Under the pieces are notes generated by a model, which made no database searches, was not told the DNA's origin, and was given only the letters and a program-made list of their open reading frames with translations. From the NCBI RefSeq assembly GCF_001279695.1, contig NZ_LGDD01000350.1, forward strand, positions 70,599 through 134,598: 64,000 bases of DNA, read 5' to 3'. The translations under genes were made by a program, and so were the position numbers. Shown piece by piece: positions 1 to 9,147 of the stretch. This stretch comes from Streptomyces sp. WM6378. GTDB lineage: Bacteria > Actinomycetota > Actinomycetes > Streptomycetales > Streptomycetaceae. How positions within the stretch are numbered: the first letter of the stretch is position 1; the number at the start of each line of letters is the position of its first letter.

Positions 1-879
1 CGGTTTCACCCGCAGCGGCAACGTGTTGGCGAAGTGCCCGACGGTCTGCTTCTGTGTGTCGGTGGGCCGGTTCAGCAGCGGTACGCCCAGAACGACCTCG
101 TCGCTGCCGTGGATCCGGGAGAGGTAGACGGAGAAGGCACTCGCGACGAATGCGAAGACCGAATGCCCGCGTTCACGTATGCGGTCGATGAGAGAGCGCT
201 CGATCAGGAAGCTGTGGCGGGCGCTCCCGCGGGACCCGGCCGGTGCGGTGCGGCGGAAGAAGGCCGGTGCGACGCCCTTCAACTGCTCCTGGAAGAATTC
301 GCGGTCCTCCTCGTGGCCGGCCGAATCCCGGTAGCGACGCTCGTCCTCGGCGAAGTCCAGGTAGGACGGCACGGGCCGGTCGTCGAACTTCCCGGTCCGC
401 CGCACCTGGTCGTACTCGGCGCGTACCTGGGACATGAACAGGTGAAGGCCCCAGGCGTCCGCAACGATGTGATGCACCTTGACGTAGGCGTGGACGGTGC
501 CCTCGCTCTCTTTGAGCACCGCGATCGTGAACAACGGACGGCGTTCCACCTCGAACGCGACGTCGAACGCATCCTTGATCCACGCCTCACAGGCCGCACG
601 CGGCTCGGCAGCTCCGGACAGGTCGATCGTCGGAATGTCGAACGTCTCGTGCTCGGCCCACTGGCGCGGAGTCCCGTCCTCGGGGTCGATCCGGAGCCGG
701 AACGCATCATTGCGGTCGACCGCACGGCGTAGGCACTCCTTGAGCAGATCGACGTCAACCTCGCCGGTGAACCGGTTGGCGATGAAACAGTTGAACTGCG
801 GGAGGTCGGGGAAGAGAGAATTCGCCGCCCAGATGTCCTGCTGATAGGCCGTGAGAGTGCTGCGCCCCCGGAAATTCAC
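1..879 (-). CDS. Nonribosomal peptide synthetase condensation domain (N-terminal part, gene runs off left edge)
   Basis: Only the first 293 residues are in the window. They read as a condensation (C) domain, which joins an upstream acyl or peptidyl donor to a carrier-bound amino acid. The catalytic motif HHIVADAW sits at residues 136-143 (canonical HHxxxDG, with Ala replacing Gly). The conserved N-terminal TAYQQDIW segment and a VGHFANTLPLRV-type stretch at the edge also fit. I chose the GTG at 877-879 because GGAG lies just upstream and it directly precedes the first conserved segment. The gene is last of four same-strand genes (methyltransferase, SDR, SIS protein, this one) with short gaps, so it is probably cotranscribed. 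Whether adenylation and carrier domains follow cannot be seen. Confidence 0.85.
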   Translation of the reverse strand, partial: MNFRGRSTLTAYQQDIWAANSLFPDLPQFNCFIANRFTGEVDVDLLKECLRRAVDRNDAFRLRIDPEDGTPRQWAEHETFDIPTIDLSGAAEPRAACEAWIKDAFDVAFEVERRPLFTIAVLKESEGTVHAYVKVHHIVADAWGLHLFMSQVRAEYDQVRRTGKFDDRPVPSYLDFAEDERRYRDSAGHEEDREFFQEQLKGVAPAFFRRTAPAGSRGSARHSFLIERSLIDRIRERGHSVFAFVASAFSVYLSRIHGSDEVVLGVPLLNRPTDTQKQTVGHFANTLPLRVKP

Positions 880-933
880 GATCGCTCCATTTTCCTCGGC
901 TGTTGCTTTCGATCCCTGGGCTGCGCGAATGCG

Positions 934-2034
934 TCAGCCGGCGTTCTCCGCGTCAATCGTGGTGCCGTGGTACCAGGGGTTTCCTGCTGCCTCTGAAATG
1001 AGATTCCGTGATGCCGTCTCCCGCGCCTTTCCGAGGTCCAAGGTCAGATACTGGACGAATTCCAGAGCGGTGAAGTACTGGCGCATGAAGGTTGGTTGGT
1101 CGAGCTCGATCTCGGTCACCGTGACGTTCGCGTTCTGCGGTATCGGCGCGGCCAGCAGCGACACCAGGTTCTTGCGCTTGGCGCGGGTATAGTCGTCCTC
1201 CTCCGGGTCGGAGAAGATGAGGATGCTGTGACGACGCACGGGGTCCGAAAGCGTGGCCACCTCGCTGTGGCAGAACTCGTGGAAAAAGTTCCGCGTCGCG
1301 GGCACCATGGCGATTTCGTTGAAGTGCATTTTGGCGAGCTTCAACAGGCTCTCGTGCCACTTGGGCGAGCCGAGCATGATGATGTTGGAGTTCTCGCTCC
1401 GGACAGCGGCATCGGCCGCCAACTCACGCAGAGAGGGCGTGAAGTCGGTCTCCAAGGTCTGGGCCAGGGCGCGGACTTCCGGACCGTGGTCCTTGTCCAG
1501 GAGCCCGAGCTTCAGGAACATGTCGACCAGAATCGAGAAGTACTGGCCGACGTGGAACAGCGGGTACTCACGGTCCGGCTTGCTCAGGGTCCAGCGCGCG
1601 ATGGACACACCGTGCTCCTCCCCCAGCTCGCCGAGTCGGCCGCCCGAGGTGAGCAGCAGAACCCGGTCGTGCATCGGGCTCAGCGCGTGGAAGGCCCGGA
1701 CCGGCTCGTTGGAGTGGCCGCTGTACGAACTCAGGATGATGAGCGTCCGGTCGTCCTCGATCACTGAGCGCGGGATCAGGTACTCGAAGTCGTAGTCGTT
1801 GAAGACATGTACTTCGAGGTCGCTCCTGATCGAGTTGAAGAAGACCTTGATCACGTCCGACACGATGGCCGAGCAGCCCATGCCGCTGAAGACGATGCGG
1901 TTGAAATGACCGCTCCATATCTTCTTCGCGAGATCTTCCGAGATCCCGGAGATGTCGTACTCGTCCGACTTCGTGAAACCGGAGCGGTACTCCTGCTCCA
2001 GGAATTCCTGATAGCGTTCAAGGCGCGATCGCAT
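934..2034 (-). CDS. SIS-domain sugar-phosphate isomerase-like protein
   Basis: A 366-residue soluble protein with tandem SIS (sugar isomerase) folds, resembling the archaeal/actinobacterial bifunctional phosphoglucose/phosphomannose isomerase family. Visible marks are the first SIS phosphate-loop region SGMGCSAI (about residues 50-57), the second loop SSYSGHSNE (about 102-110) and a C-terminal HEFCHSEV segment matching the family's catalytic histidine region. An AGAGAAG-type ribosome site precedes the ATG. It lies 54 bp upstream of the condensation-domain gene and 70 bp downstream of an SDR gene in one apparent operon. SIS enzymes are unusual in peptide clusters. It may supply or bind a sugar-phosphate-like precursor, but the substrate cannot be read from the sequence. 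Confidence 0.75.
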   Translation of the reverse strand: MRSRLERYQEFLEQEYRSGFTKSDEYDISGISEDLAKKIWSGHFNRIVFSGMGCSAIVSDVIKVFFNSIRSDLEVHVFNDYDFEYLIPRSVIEDDRTLIILSSYSGHSNEPVRAFHALSPMHDRVLLLTSGGRLGELGEEHGVSIARWTLSKPDREYPLFHVGQYFSILVDMFLKLGLLDKDHGPEVRALAQTLETDFTPSLRELAADAAVRSENSNIIMLGSPKWHESLLKLAKMHFNEIAMVPATRNFFHEFCHSEVATLSDPVRRHSILIFSDPEEDDYTRAKRKNLVSLLAAPIPQNANVTVTEIELDQPTFMRQYFTALEFVQYLTLDLGKARETASRNLISEAAGNPWYHGTTIDAENAG

Positions 2035-2104
2035 GAGCTTCTCTTTCTCTATGGTTTCTCATGTCAGCGATTGATTCACGATCTTCAGTCGGCGGCCGAG
2101 GCCT

Positions 2105-2878
2105 CTACCACATGAACTGGCCACCGTCCACGATGAGCTTCTGGCCCGTTACATAGGTGGCCCCTGCGCTCACGAGAAATTCCAGAGCGTCCGCCATCTC
2201 ATCGGTGGAGCCGATCCTCCGCTGCGGAATTTCATCCAGGAGCGAGTTCATGTGCTCCGGCTCGGCGAGGCGGAATCGAGTCCGCATCTCCTCCGTATCG
2301 ATCATTCCTGGAATGAGGCAATTCACCCGGATACTGGGGGCCAGCTCCATGGCCAGGCACTTGGTCAGGTGGAGCAGCCCCGCTTTGCTCGAACAGTAGT
2401 TGGCACCGTTCAGCCGGGGGCGGATCGCCGTGGTCGCACCGATGTTGACGATGGAACCGCCGCCGGCCTCCAACATGTGCGGAGCAAACGCCCGGGTCAT
2501 GTAGAAGGGCCCCGAAAGATTTGTGTCCAGCACCCGGCGCCAGTCCATGTCGGAGATCTCAAGCACCGGCCGGTCTATGTTCAGTCCAGCATTGTTGACC
2601 AGCACTTGGGGAGTTCCGTGACCGGTACGCACCAGGTCGGCCAGCCGCGCCACTTCATCGGGATCCGACACATCGGACTGGATGACCGAGAGACCCTTCT
2701 TCATCTCCTGCGCAGCCCGGTTGGCCGAATCTTCGTCACTGCGAAAAGTTGCGACCACTCGATATCCCATCCGAGTGAGCCTGCGGCTGAATTCGAGCCC
2801 GATTCCCTTGGTTCCACCGGTAACTACAGCCAGTTTGTCAGGCGATTTCATTCGAGCTCCGCATAGTGGGTTGTTCAT
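2105..2878 (-). CDS. SDR-family NAD(P)-dependent oxidoreductase (FabG-like)
   Basis: A classical short-chain dehydrogenase/reductase of 257 residues. The N-terminal cofactor loop TGGTKGIG, the NNAG motif (in VNNAGLN), the catalytic YCSSK (YxxxK) preceded by a GATTA serine-region segment, and the C-terminal VDGGQFMW end are all present. A 3-oxoacyl or ketone reduction is the likely chemistry. I place the start at the ATG ending at 2878 because AGGGGAAAG lies immediately upstream. An in-frame ATG at 2851 with a weaker GGAG is the alternative. It sits between the methyltransferase and the SIS gene of the same strand and presumably acts on the peptide cluster's product or a precursor. Confidence 0.88.
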   Translation of the reverse strand: MNNPLCGARMKSPDKLAVVTGGTKGIGLEFSRRLTRMGYRVVATFRSDEDSANRAAQEMKKGLSVIQSDVSDPDEVARLADLVRTGHGTPQVLVNNAGLNIDRPVLEISDMDWRRVLDTNLSGPFYMTRAFAPHMLEAGGGSIVNIGATTAIRPRLNGANYCSSKAGLLHLTKCLAMELAPSIRVNCLIPGMIDTEEMRTRFRLAEPEHMNSLLDEIPQRRIGSTDEMADALEFLVSAGATYVTGQKLIVDGGQFMW

Positions 2879-3091
2879 TCTTTCCCCTGCCGTGGCGACA
2901 GCACGGCGGCCGGCGAGGTGTACCCCGCCGAACCGACCGCCGACCGCCAGGGCGCTGCCGCGGCTCGCGCCGGTGGGACCGTGGCAGGACGAATGGATGG
3001 CGCCGGGCAGGGGCCGGCGGCGAATCCGCCGCACGGCCTGACGCATGCCCCTACCGAACAACGCGACAACTGCCCTCAGTTGTGGGACAGC

Positions 3092-4144
3092 TCAGCCGAC
3101 CTCGGGCTTACGGGCGCGCAGGATGACGTCGAACCGCCCGGGATATTGCCGGTCCATCGGCTCGAACCCCGCTTCGGTGTACCACTGCTCGAATTCCTGC
3201 GGCGTGTAGATGCGGCCCTCGGGCGACGCAATCGTGTGCACGTACGCCGACATGAACGCGGCGTGGGCGGGACCGGTCTCGTCGTCGTCCTGGGCGCAAG
3301 CGACGATCACCAGGTGTCCTCCCGGCTTCAGCGCCCGGTAGGTCTTCGCGAAAAGGTCGCGAACCTGCTCCGGCGACCAGATCTCAAGGAATCGAGAGAA
3401 TACGACGCAGTCGTGGGAAGTGGGGAACTCTTCCTGCCAGATGTCGGCTCCGACTGCGTGAACACGGTCGGCAAGACCCGCCTTGGCGATCTGCTCTTCC
3501 GCCATCTTCGCCACGTTGGGGAGTTCGAGGATGGTCGCCTGGAGGTGCGGCCAGCGCTGGGCGAAGGCGATGGCATTTGTTCCAGTGCCGCCGCCGACGT
3601 CCAGTACATGCTGGTAGGAGGAGAAGTCCACGGAGTTGACGAAGTCCTCGACCACCGAGCGGCTCTGATGTTCCATCATGGCGGTGAATATCTTTTCGAG
3701 GTTCTTGTCCTCGCCAAGCAGTTCGTAGAGTGTGGTCGCCGACGAGCCGGCGAGCAGCTCGCGGTCCAGCCCCAAGTTGTCGTTCTCCACCAGCGATTCG
3801 TAGAGCCAGCCCATCGGGCGATACAACATCTCGTGGGTGTAGCGGATGATGACCGGCATGAATTCGTCCGGATCGCCCGCGAGGATATCGGTCGCGGCAG
3901 TGTTGTGGTACCCACCGTCTTCCTTGCGCACGAGCTCGAATGTGCTGCACCCCAGCAGCAGCACGTGACCCGCGCGTTCTTCCAATTCCAGTGCCCGGGT
4001 TATCTCTTCGAGAGTACTGCCGGGCCGCTCCTTGAGCAGAGCAAACAACTTCAGGCGCAGTGCGGCATGCAGGAATGGGAACCGAAAGCTGGTATAAACC
4101 AGCTTCCACAGCTCGTCCAGGGCGGTCGCTGACGGTTTGGTCAT
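3092..4144 (-). CDS. SAM-dependent O-methyltransferase (Methyltransf_2-like)
   Basis: A 350-residue class I methyltransferase of the plant-type/hydroxyneurosporene O-methyltransferase family. The N-terminal half (residues 1-150) is the helical dimerisation/winged-helix part. The SAM-binding motif I reads VLDVGGGTGT, followed by a post-motif acidic residue in TILELPN, and LKPGGHLVI is the conserved strand 5 region. The start is the ATG ending at 4144, preceded by AAGGAG. The open frame continues further upstream, but that part has no ribosome site and no family similarity. It heads the minus-strand cluster operon and diverges from the genes at 4803 onward, so a promoter should lie just above 4144. 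Confidence 0.87.
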   Translation of the reverse strand: MTKPSATALDELWKLVYTSFRFPFLHAALRLKLFALLKERPGSTLEEITRALELEERAGHVLLLGCSTFELVRKEDGGYHNTAATDILAGDPDEFMPVIIRYTHEMLYRPMGWLYESLVENDNLGLDRELLAGSSATTLYELLGEDKNLEKIFTAMMEHQSRSVVEDFVNSVDFSSYQHVLDVGGGTGTNAIAFAQRWPHLQATILELPNVAKMAEEQIAKAGLADRVHAVGADIWQEEFPTSHDCVVFSRFLEIWSPEQVRDLFAKTYRALKPGGHLVIVACAQDDDETGPAHAAFMSAYVHTIASPEGRIYTPQEFEQWYTEAGFEPMDRQYPGRFDVILRARKPEVG

Positions 4145-4802
4145 GATGATCTCCTTCACGGTGCTACGAGCCTCGGGCGTGCACCCTCGGCCGTGTCGTG
4201 TCGTGGCGAAATCCAACAACGTCCGGTTTAACCGATTGGCGGCATTGAGACAGACAGCGGAAGCAAGATCCCCGCAGCGCGAACCACCCCCGTCCCGGGG
4301 ACGCGACACCAGGTGGGCGGGGGTAGATTGCCGCCTTCACCTGCATCGTCGAAAATTTCCTCCCCGTTGACGCGTCCTGCCCGAATGACGAATCCGTCCA
4401 GGTCGCGATGCACCACGAGGCAACACCAAACCCGAGAACCGCACAAGACCATTTACGTCCCACCGCCTCTCGTTGGTGGCGTGAATCGATCGCTTCCACC
4501 TCTGCACCCCTTCATTTTTGGCCGAAGGAGTCCAAATCCTGGCCCCGGCCCGAGCGATCAAGGGGCTGAAAATTGCCCCTTGGATAGAACGGCAGGTAGC
4601 TGGATCATCTTTCCAAATCGGACAGGGCGCCGGAACCGCGGCGATTAGAGTCGAGGACCCGTTCCGGAATATGGCTGCGAGACGCGCAAGCGTCGAAGAC
4701 GACCAAAAAGTATTTGGTCGGCCATGGGGCGTCCTGTACTTTTTGATGCCGTCCGCAGCCACATCCATGATCCGGATACGACCCAACCCACGAGGATCCT
4801 TG
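4145..4802. promoter_or_regulatory. Divergent intergenic region with inverted repeat at 4701-4719
   Basis: About 660 bp separate two divergent gene sets and no convincing gene lies within. A perfect 7-bp inverted repeat, GACCAAA at 4701-4707 and TTTGGTC at 4713-4719 with a 5-bp AT-rich spacer, sits about 85 bp before the plus-strand gene. It is a candidate operator. I see no regulator gene next to it, so the protein that would bind is unknown. Confidence 0.45.
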
Positions 4803-5519
4803 ATGTACCTCCGGCTACTCGACGCACAGTTCAACGATCCCGCCTACGACGCCTATCTCGAAGCCCAGCAGCGCGCATACTCCGCGACCGGCTACGAGAC
4901 GGTGACGAAGTACGGAAGCACGGACCCGCGCACTACTCGCGACCCATTGAGTTACCTAGCTGTTTTCGACGAGACGGCAGGCGACGAGGGCGGGAGGCTC
5001 GTCGGCGGTATCCGCATCCACCGGAAAATAGCGGGCCAGCTGCCGTCCGAGATCCACCTCGCGAGCCAAGATTTCAACGATGCCTTGGCGGACGAAGTCG
5101 CCGCCGGCGAGTCGGTGGCAGAGATCTGCGGCACCTGGGCGGAAAACGACTGGAGGGGCCGCAACCTCTCGTCCCTGCTGTCCTTCGCCTCCGTCGTGGC
5201 GGCTCAGCGACTGGGGGCAACCGTGATCTGTGGCAGCGGCCCCACTAAACGAATCAAGGGATACGAACGGGGCGGTCTCCGTTTCCGGCATGACCGCCCC
5301 CTGCACGACCGCCCCTTTCCGGGCATCACGGCGTACTACTTCATCAACCGGGCCGAGGCCATCCGCCATCGCGAGGAGCGATTCACCAATGCGGCGGTGC
5401 TGCTGGACCGCGCCCTGGACGAAGCGCCCCTCATCCCCACCGACGTGGCCCGCGCCGTCGCCGAGGAACTCGGCCTCGGGCACTCCACCTCCTCGGCATC
5501 CGTAGGCAACGCACGTTAG
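4803..5519 (+). CDS. GNAT/autoinducer-synthase-fold N-acyltransferase-like protein
   Basis: A 238-residue protein whose middle (about residues 60-150) has a GNAT-like run: GGRLVGGIRIH, then SVAEICGTWAENDWRGRNLSSLL, read here in pieces as the strand-then-acyl-CoA-loop pattern seen in N-acyl amino acid synthases and AHL-synthase-like enzymes. I assign only the fold, not a substrate. The ATG at 4803 is preceded by GAGGATCC at suitable spacing; upstream in-frame codons lack a site. The stop is 7 bp before the next gene's ATG with an AGGAG between, so the two are translationally close and presumably act together. Related actinobacterial loci pair such a protein with an Rv1355c-like fusion, from memory. 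Confidence 0.55.
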   Translation: MYLRLLDAQFNDPAYDAYLEAQQRAYSATGYETVTKYGSTDPRTTRDPLSYLAVFDETAGDEGGRLVGGIRIHRKIAGQLPSEIHLASQDFNDALADEVAAGESVAEICGTWAENDWRGRNLSSLLSFASVVAAQRLGATVICGSGPTKRIKGYERGGLRFRHDRPLHDRPFPGITAYYFINRAEAIRHREERFTNAAVLLDRALDEAPLIPTDVARAVAEELGLGHSTSSASVGNAR

Positions 5520-5526
5520 GAGATCA

Positions 5527-7833
5527 ATGAACCTGGAAGCGCGTCTCGGCACCCTCACCCAGACCGCCGGCAACATTGCTCCATGGCGACCGAGGCTGTA
5601 CGCACCGGTCGAGCCCGAGCAACGTTCTGCCCTGACAGAGCTCCTCGAAAGCGGTGCCGTCGATTCCGTCCACGACACGTGCGCCGATCAGCTGGCAGAG
5701 CTCCTCTCCGCTCGGCGCCCCGACTGGCGTCCGGACGCCGACGAGTTGGCCTCTGCCGTCACTGACCACCTCGGCGGCAGGCCCCCGGCGGAGTACGGCA
5801 CATGGGCGTGGTACGCCTGGTCGCGGCAGCTCGTCCACGTCCTACCGCCGGCCGAGCACCGCGAGCTCCGTCAGTCCCGCAACCGCTACAAGATCACCGC
5901 GGAGGAGCAGAACCTCCTGTCGCGGAAGACCGTGGCCGTGGTCGGCCTCTCCGTGGGCGCCGCAAGTGCGGTCACCCTCGCTCAAGAGGGTGTGGGCGAC
6001 CGTTTCCGGCTCGCCGACTTCGACCTCCTCTCCCTCTCCAACCTCAACCGGCTCCGCGCCTCGGTCGCCGATGTCGGCCTGCCCAAAGTCGTCATCGCTG
6101 CACGGCAGATGTACGAGATCGACCCCTACCTCGACATCACTGTCTGGCCGGAGGGGCTGACCGAGGAGAACACCGACGCCTTCCTCGCGGGCGGTGGCCG
6201 CACCGACCTCCTCGTCGAGGAGTGCGACGACATGTACCTCAAGGTCCACGTCCGTGAACGCGCCCGCGCGCTCGGCATCCCCGTCCTCATGGAGACCAAC
6301 GAGCGCGGCATGCTCGATGTGGAGCGGTTCGACCTCGAACCGGAACGTCCCCTCCTGCACGGCCTTCTGCAGGGAGTGGCGGCCGCCGGAGTCAAGGCGA
6401 TGTCGACCCGCGAAAAGCTCCCGCACCTCCTCCGCATCCTCGGTCAGGACGAGCCCTCCGAGCGTCTGGTCTCGTCCCTCGTCGAGACAGGCAAAACCAT
6501 CTCCTCATGGCCACAGCTCGCCTCGGGAGTCAGCCTGGGTGCCGCGCTGGTGACAGATACCGCTCGCCGCCTCCTGCTCGGTCAATTCACCGCCTCGGGA
6601 CGGTACTTCGTCGATCCCGGCACGCTGATCCGCGAGGGCGCGGAGACCCCCTTGGCACCAGCGGAGCCCGCGTCCGAGCCCACTGCGGAGGTGGCCTCCC
6701 CTCCCCTCCTCCTGCCGCCGCCCGGCAACGCCGGCGCCACCCTGGGTGAAGAAGGCACCCGCCGCCTGGTCGCCCACGGCATCCAGGCGCCGTCCGGCGG
6801 CAACAGCCAGCCCTGGCAGTTCATAGCCCATGACGAGGCGTTGGACTGCCGCATCGACGCCGCACAGCCGCAGACCTTGCTCGACTTCGAAGGCTGCGCC
6901 ACCCATCTGGCCATCGGCGCGGCGGTGGAGAACATTCACCTCGCGGCCGAGGCCTCGGGCTGGGCCTGCCATGCGCAGTACTTCCCCACCGCGGCCGACC
7001 CCGGCCTGGTCTGCCGACTCACCTTCTCCAGCGCTGCTGACGTCCCGCGCCCCGCACTGTTCGACTGGATCGAGCACCGCACCACCAACCGCAGTCCCGG
7101 CCCGGTTCGCCCACTCGTCAAGTCGCACGCCGCAGCGCTGACGGACTGCGCCGCCGAGAGCGGCGCCCGACTCCACCTCGTCACCGAACGCGATCAGTTG
7201 GACGAGATGGGCCGGGTCCTGGGGGCGGGCGACCGGCTGCGCATGCTTTCCCCGCAACTGCATCGGGAAATGATGAACGAGCTGCGCTGGGACCCCGAAG
7301 AGACACGGCGCACGCGGGACGGCATCGACGTCGCCACGCTGGGGCTGGACGACGTCGACCTGGCAGGCGTCCGTCTGGCACGACGATGGGCCGGTCTGGC
7401 TTTCGTCCGCCGGATCGGCGGCGGCAAAGCCTTCGAGGAGAGTGCCGGAAAGGCCCTTGCCGCCTCGTCGGCCGTCGGCTGCCTCACCATCCCGGGCAAG
7501 GGCTCTCACGCCTTCGTCAACGGCGGCCGCGCCCTGCAACGGCTCTGGCTCACCGCCACCTCCCTCGGCTTGGGATTCCAGCCCCACACCTCCCTGCTCT
7601 ACCTGTTCGCCCGCGTGGAAGGTGGCAGCGAGACGGGACTCGACGCCACCGAGACCGACGTTCTGCGCACTCTGCGCACCAGGTTCACCGCCGTCATCCC
7701 CAGCAAGCCGGACGAGGCCGAACTCATGCTCTTTCGGCTCTCCTACGCGTCGCCGCCAGCGACCCGCTCACTGCGCCGCACCGTCGACTCGGTGCTTCAA
7801 TTCGGAGGCCCGCCTTCGCGGAGCGGGGCCTGA
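5527..7833 (+). CDS. ThiF/E1-like adenylyltransferase fused to nitroreductase domain (Rv1355c/MoeY family)
   Basis: A 768-residue two-domain protein. After an N-terminal region, an E1/ThiF Rossmann domain starts near residue 135 (VVGLSVGA nucleotide loop, then ADFDLLSLSNLNR, matching the family's DxDxVxxSNLNRQ). The zinc CxxC pairs of MoeB/ThiF are not apparent. A low-complexity Pro/Ala linker near residues 375-400 leads to an FMN nitroreductase fold beginning with APSGGNSQPW (about residue 421). The architecture matches Mycobacterium Rv1355c (annotated MoeY), whose reaction is unknown. E1 domains activate a carboxylate by adenylation and nitroreductase folds do flavin redox. A combined activation-oxidation step is inference. 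The start has AGGAG 5 bp upstream. Confidence 0.8.
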   Translation: MNLEARLGTLTQTAGNIAPWRPRLYAPVEPEQRSALTELLESGAVDSVHDTCADQLAELLSARRPDWRPDADELASAVTDHLGGRPPAEYGTWAWYAWSRQLVHVLPPAEHRELRQSRNRYKITAEEQNLLSRKTVAVVGLSVGAASAVTLAQEGVGDRFRLADFDLLSLSNLNRLRASVADVGLPKVVIAARQMYEIDPYLDITVWPEGLTEENTDAFLAGGGRTDLLVEECDDMYLKVHVRERARALGIPVLMETNERGMLDVERFDLEPERPLLHGLLQGVAAAGVKAMSTREKLPHLLRILGQDEPSERLVSSLVETGKTISSWPQLASGVSLGAALVTDTARRLLLGQFTASGRYFVDPGTLIREGAETPLAPAEPASEPTAEVASPPLLLPPPGNAGATLGEEGTRRLVAHGIQAPSGGNSQPWQFIAHDEALDCRIDAAQPQTLLDFEGCATHLAIGAAVENIHLAAEASGWACHAQYFPTAADPGLVCRLTFSSAADVPRPALFDWIEHRTTNRSPGPVRPLVKSHAAALTDCAAESGARLHLVTERDQLDEMGRVLGAGDRLRMLSPQLHREMMNELRWDPEETRRTRDGIDVATLGLDDVDLAGVRLARRWAGLAFVRRIGGGKAFEESAGKALAASSAVGCLTIPGKGSHAFVNGGRALQRLWLTATSLGLGFQPHTSLLYLFARVEGGSETGLDATETDVLRTLRTRFTAVIPSKPDEAELMLFRLSYASPPATRSLRRTVDSVLQFGGPPSRSGA

Positions 7834-8015
7834 CGTGGCTCCGGCACGGCCTCGGAACGCTGTTGGTGATCTTCAGGTGGCCATGTTTCGGCGGCGCCGA
7901 ATGCCGAGAGCGTCCACAACAACGCGTGAGCCATAAGGAGGTTCGCCCTTGTTGACCCGGCCGCGGGACAAGACGCCTGCTGGTTCGCGGCCCGCAACCG
8001 GCACTGCTGGAAGGA

Positions 8016-8741
8016 TCACTCCGTTACGGGCAGACACTCGTCGAGCAGACCGACGACGTCACTCCAGGCACGTCGTGCGTGTCGAGGGTGGTGACCCACT
8101 CCGGGGCGCACGGGCTGGTTCACCGGGGGGTGGTGGAAGGCGTGCAAGGCGCCGCCGTAGACCACGAGACGCCAGTCGACACCCGCGGCCAGTATTTCGG
8201 CGGCGAAGGCGTCCCGTTGCGCGGGCGGCATGATCGGGTCTTCCGATCCGACCCCTGCCCACACAGGACAGCGGATGCGCGCCGCCTCACCCGGCCGGCC
8301 CGTGGTCAGGGCGTTGACTGTCCCGATCGCACGCAGGTCGACACCGTCGCGCCCGAGTTCCAGCCCGATGGCGCCCCCGGTGCCGTAGCCGATGACGGCG
8401 ATCCGGTCGGGATCGGTCCGCGGTTCGGCACGCAACACGTCGAGCGCCGCGTGACCGATCCCCCGCATCCGGTCGGGATCTGCGAGCAGGGGAGTTACTC
8501 GGGCCATCATCTCTTCGGGGTCGGTGAACCACCGTCCGCCATGGATGTCGAAGGCGAACGCCACGTACCCCATCTCGGCCAGGGCGTCGGCCCTGCTGCG
8601 CTGGAAGTCGTTCAGCCCGGTCCCCTCGGGCCCGACCAGAACTGCGGGCCGGCGGTCGGCGCCGGCCGGGAGCGCCAGGTGCCCGACCATCGTCAGACCG
8701 TCGGCCGGGTAGGCGACCGAGCGTGTGGTAACCGTGATCAT
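8016..8741 (-). CDS. Dienelactone-hydrolase-fold alpha/beta protein lacking the nucleophile
   Basis: A 241-residue alpha/beta-hydrolase of the dienelactone hydrolase family: FDIHGGRW early, GSEDPIMPP for the acid region and ALHAFHHP for the histidine. The nucleophile elbow, normally GxCxGG or GxSxGG, reads GYGTGG, with Gly at residue 120 where Cys or Ser is expected. Unless another residue substitutes, it should not hydrolyse esters by the usual mechanism. The ribosome site before the ATG at 8741 is weak, so the start is uncertain; upstream in-frame sequence does not look like the family. It stands alone, separated by about 180 and 400 bp from its neighbours. Confidence 0.7.
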   Translation of the reverse strand: MITVTTRSVAYPADGLTMVGHLALPAGADRRPAVLVGPEGTGLNDFQRSRADALAEMGYVAFAFDIHGGRWFTDPEEMMARVTPLLADPDRMRGIGHAALDVLRAEPRTDPDRIAVIGYGTGGAIGLELGRDGVDLRAIGTVNALTTGRPGEAARIRCPVWAGVGSEDPIMPPAQRDAFAAEILAAGVDWRLVVYGGALHAFHHPPVNQPVRPGVGHHPRHARRAWSDVVGLLDECLPVTE

Positions 8742-8981
8742 GGGAACGGACTGTAGCGACCGCCGGGCCAGGACGATCGAACCGACAGAGCCGACCGGAC
8801 AACGCTGGTGCCTCTCTGAAGTGCGACGATGGCCGACAGGTCGCCGATCTTGGTCCCGGCATGTCACCAGCATGGAGTACAGGCCGCTGTTGACCTCGGC
8901 AACGGTCGATGTCACGACTTGCCGCGCCCTGCGCCGACAGCCCCGACGACTGCAGGACATGGGAGGGGTCCGTCCAGCACG

Positions 8982-9026
8982 ACGGCCGTCGTCGGCAAGA
9001 TCGTGACGATCACCGACGACGGCCGT
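8982..9026 (-). terminator. Strong hairpin downstream of clpP4-like gene
   Basis: A perfect 14-bp inverted repeat, ACGGCCGTCGTCGG at 8982-8995 and its complement at 9013-9026, encloses a 17-nt spacer that itself holds GATCGT/ACGATC. It lies about 120 bp past the stop of the minus-strand clp operon and probably ends that transcript, although no clear U-run follows. The rest of 8742-9147 shows no gene. Confidence 0.5.
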
Positions 9027-9147
9027 CCAGAGACCGGGCCCGGCATGTGCCGCTTCCCTCGTATACGTGGAAGCTGATCACCTCGACGTCAGTACTCTCC
9101 TGGGCCTGCCTTCGCAGTCGAACCTCAGGCCCCTGCATCCTGCTGCA

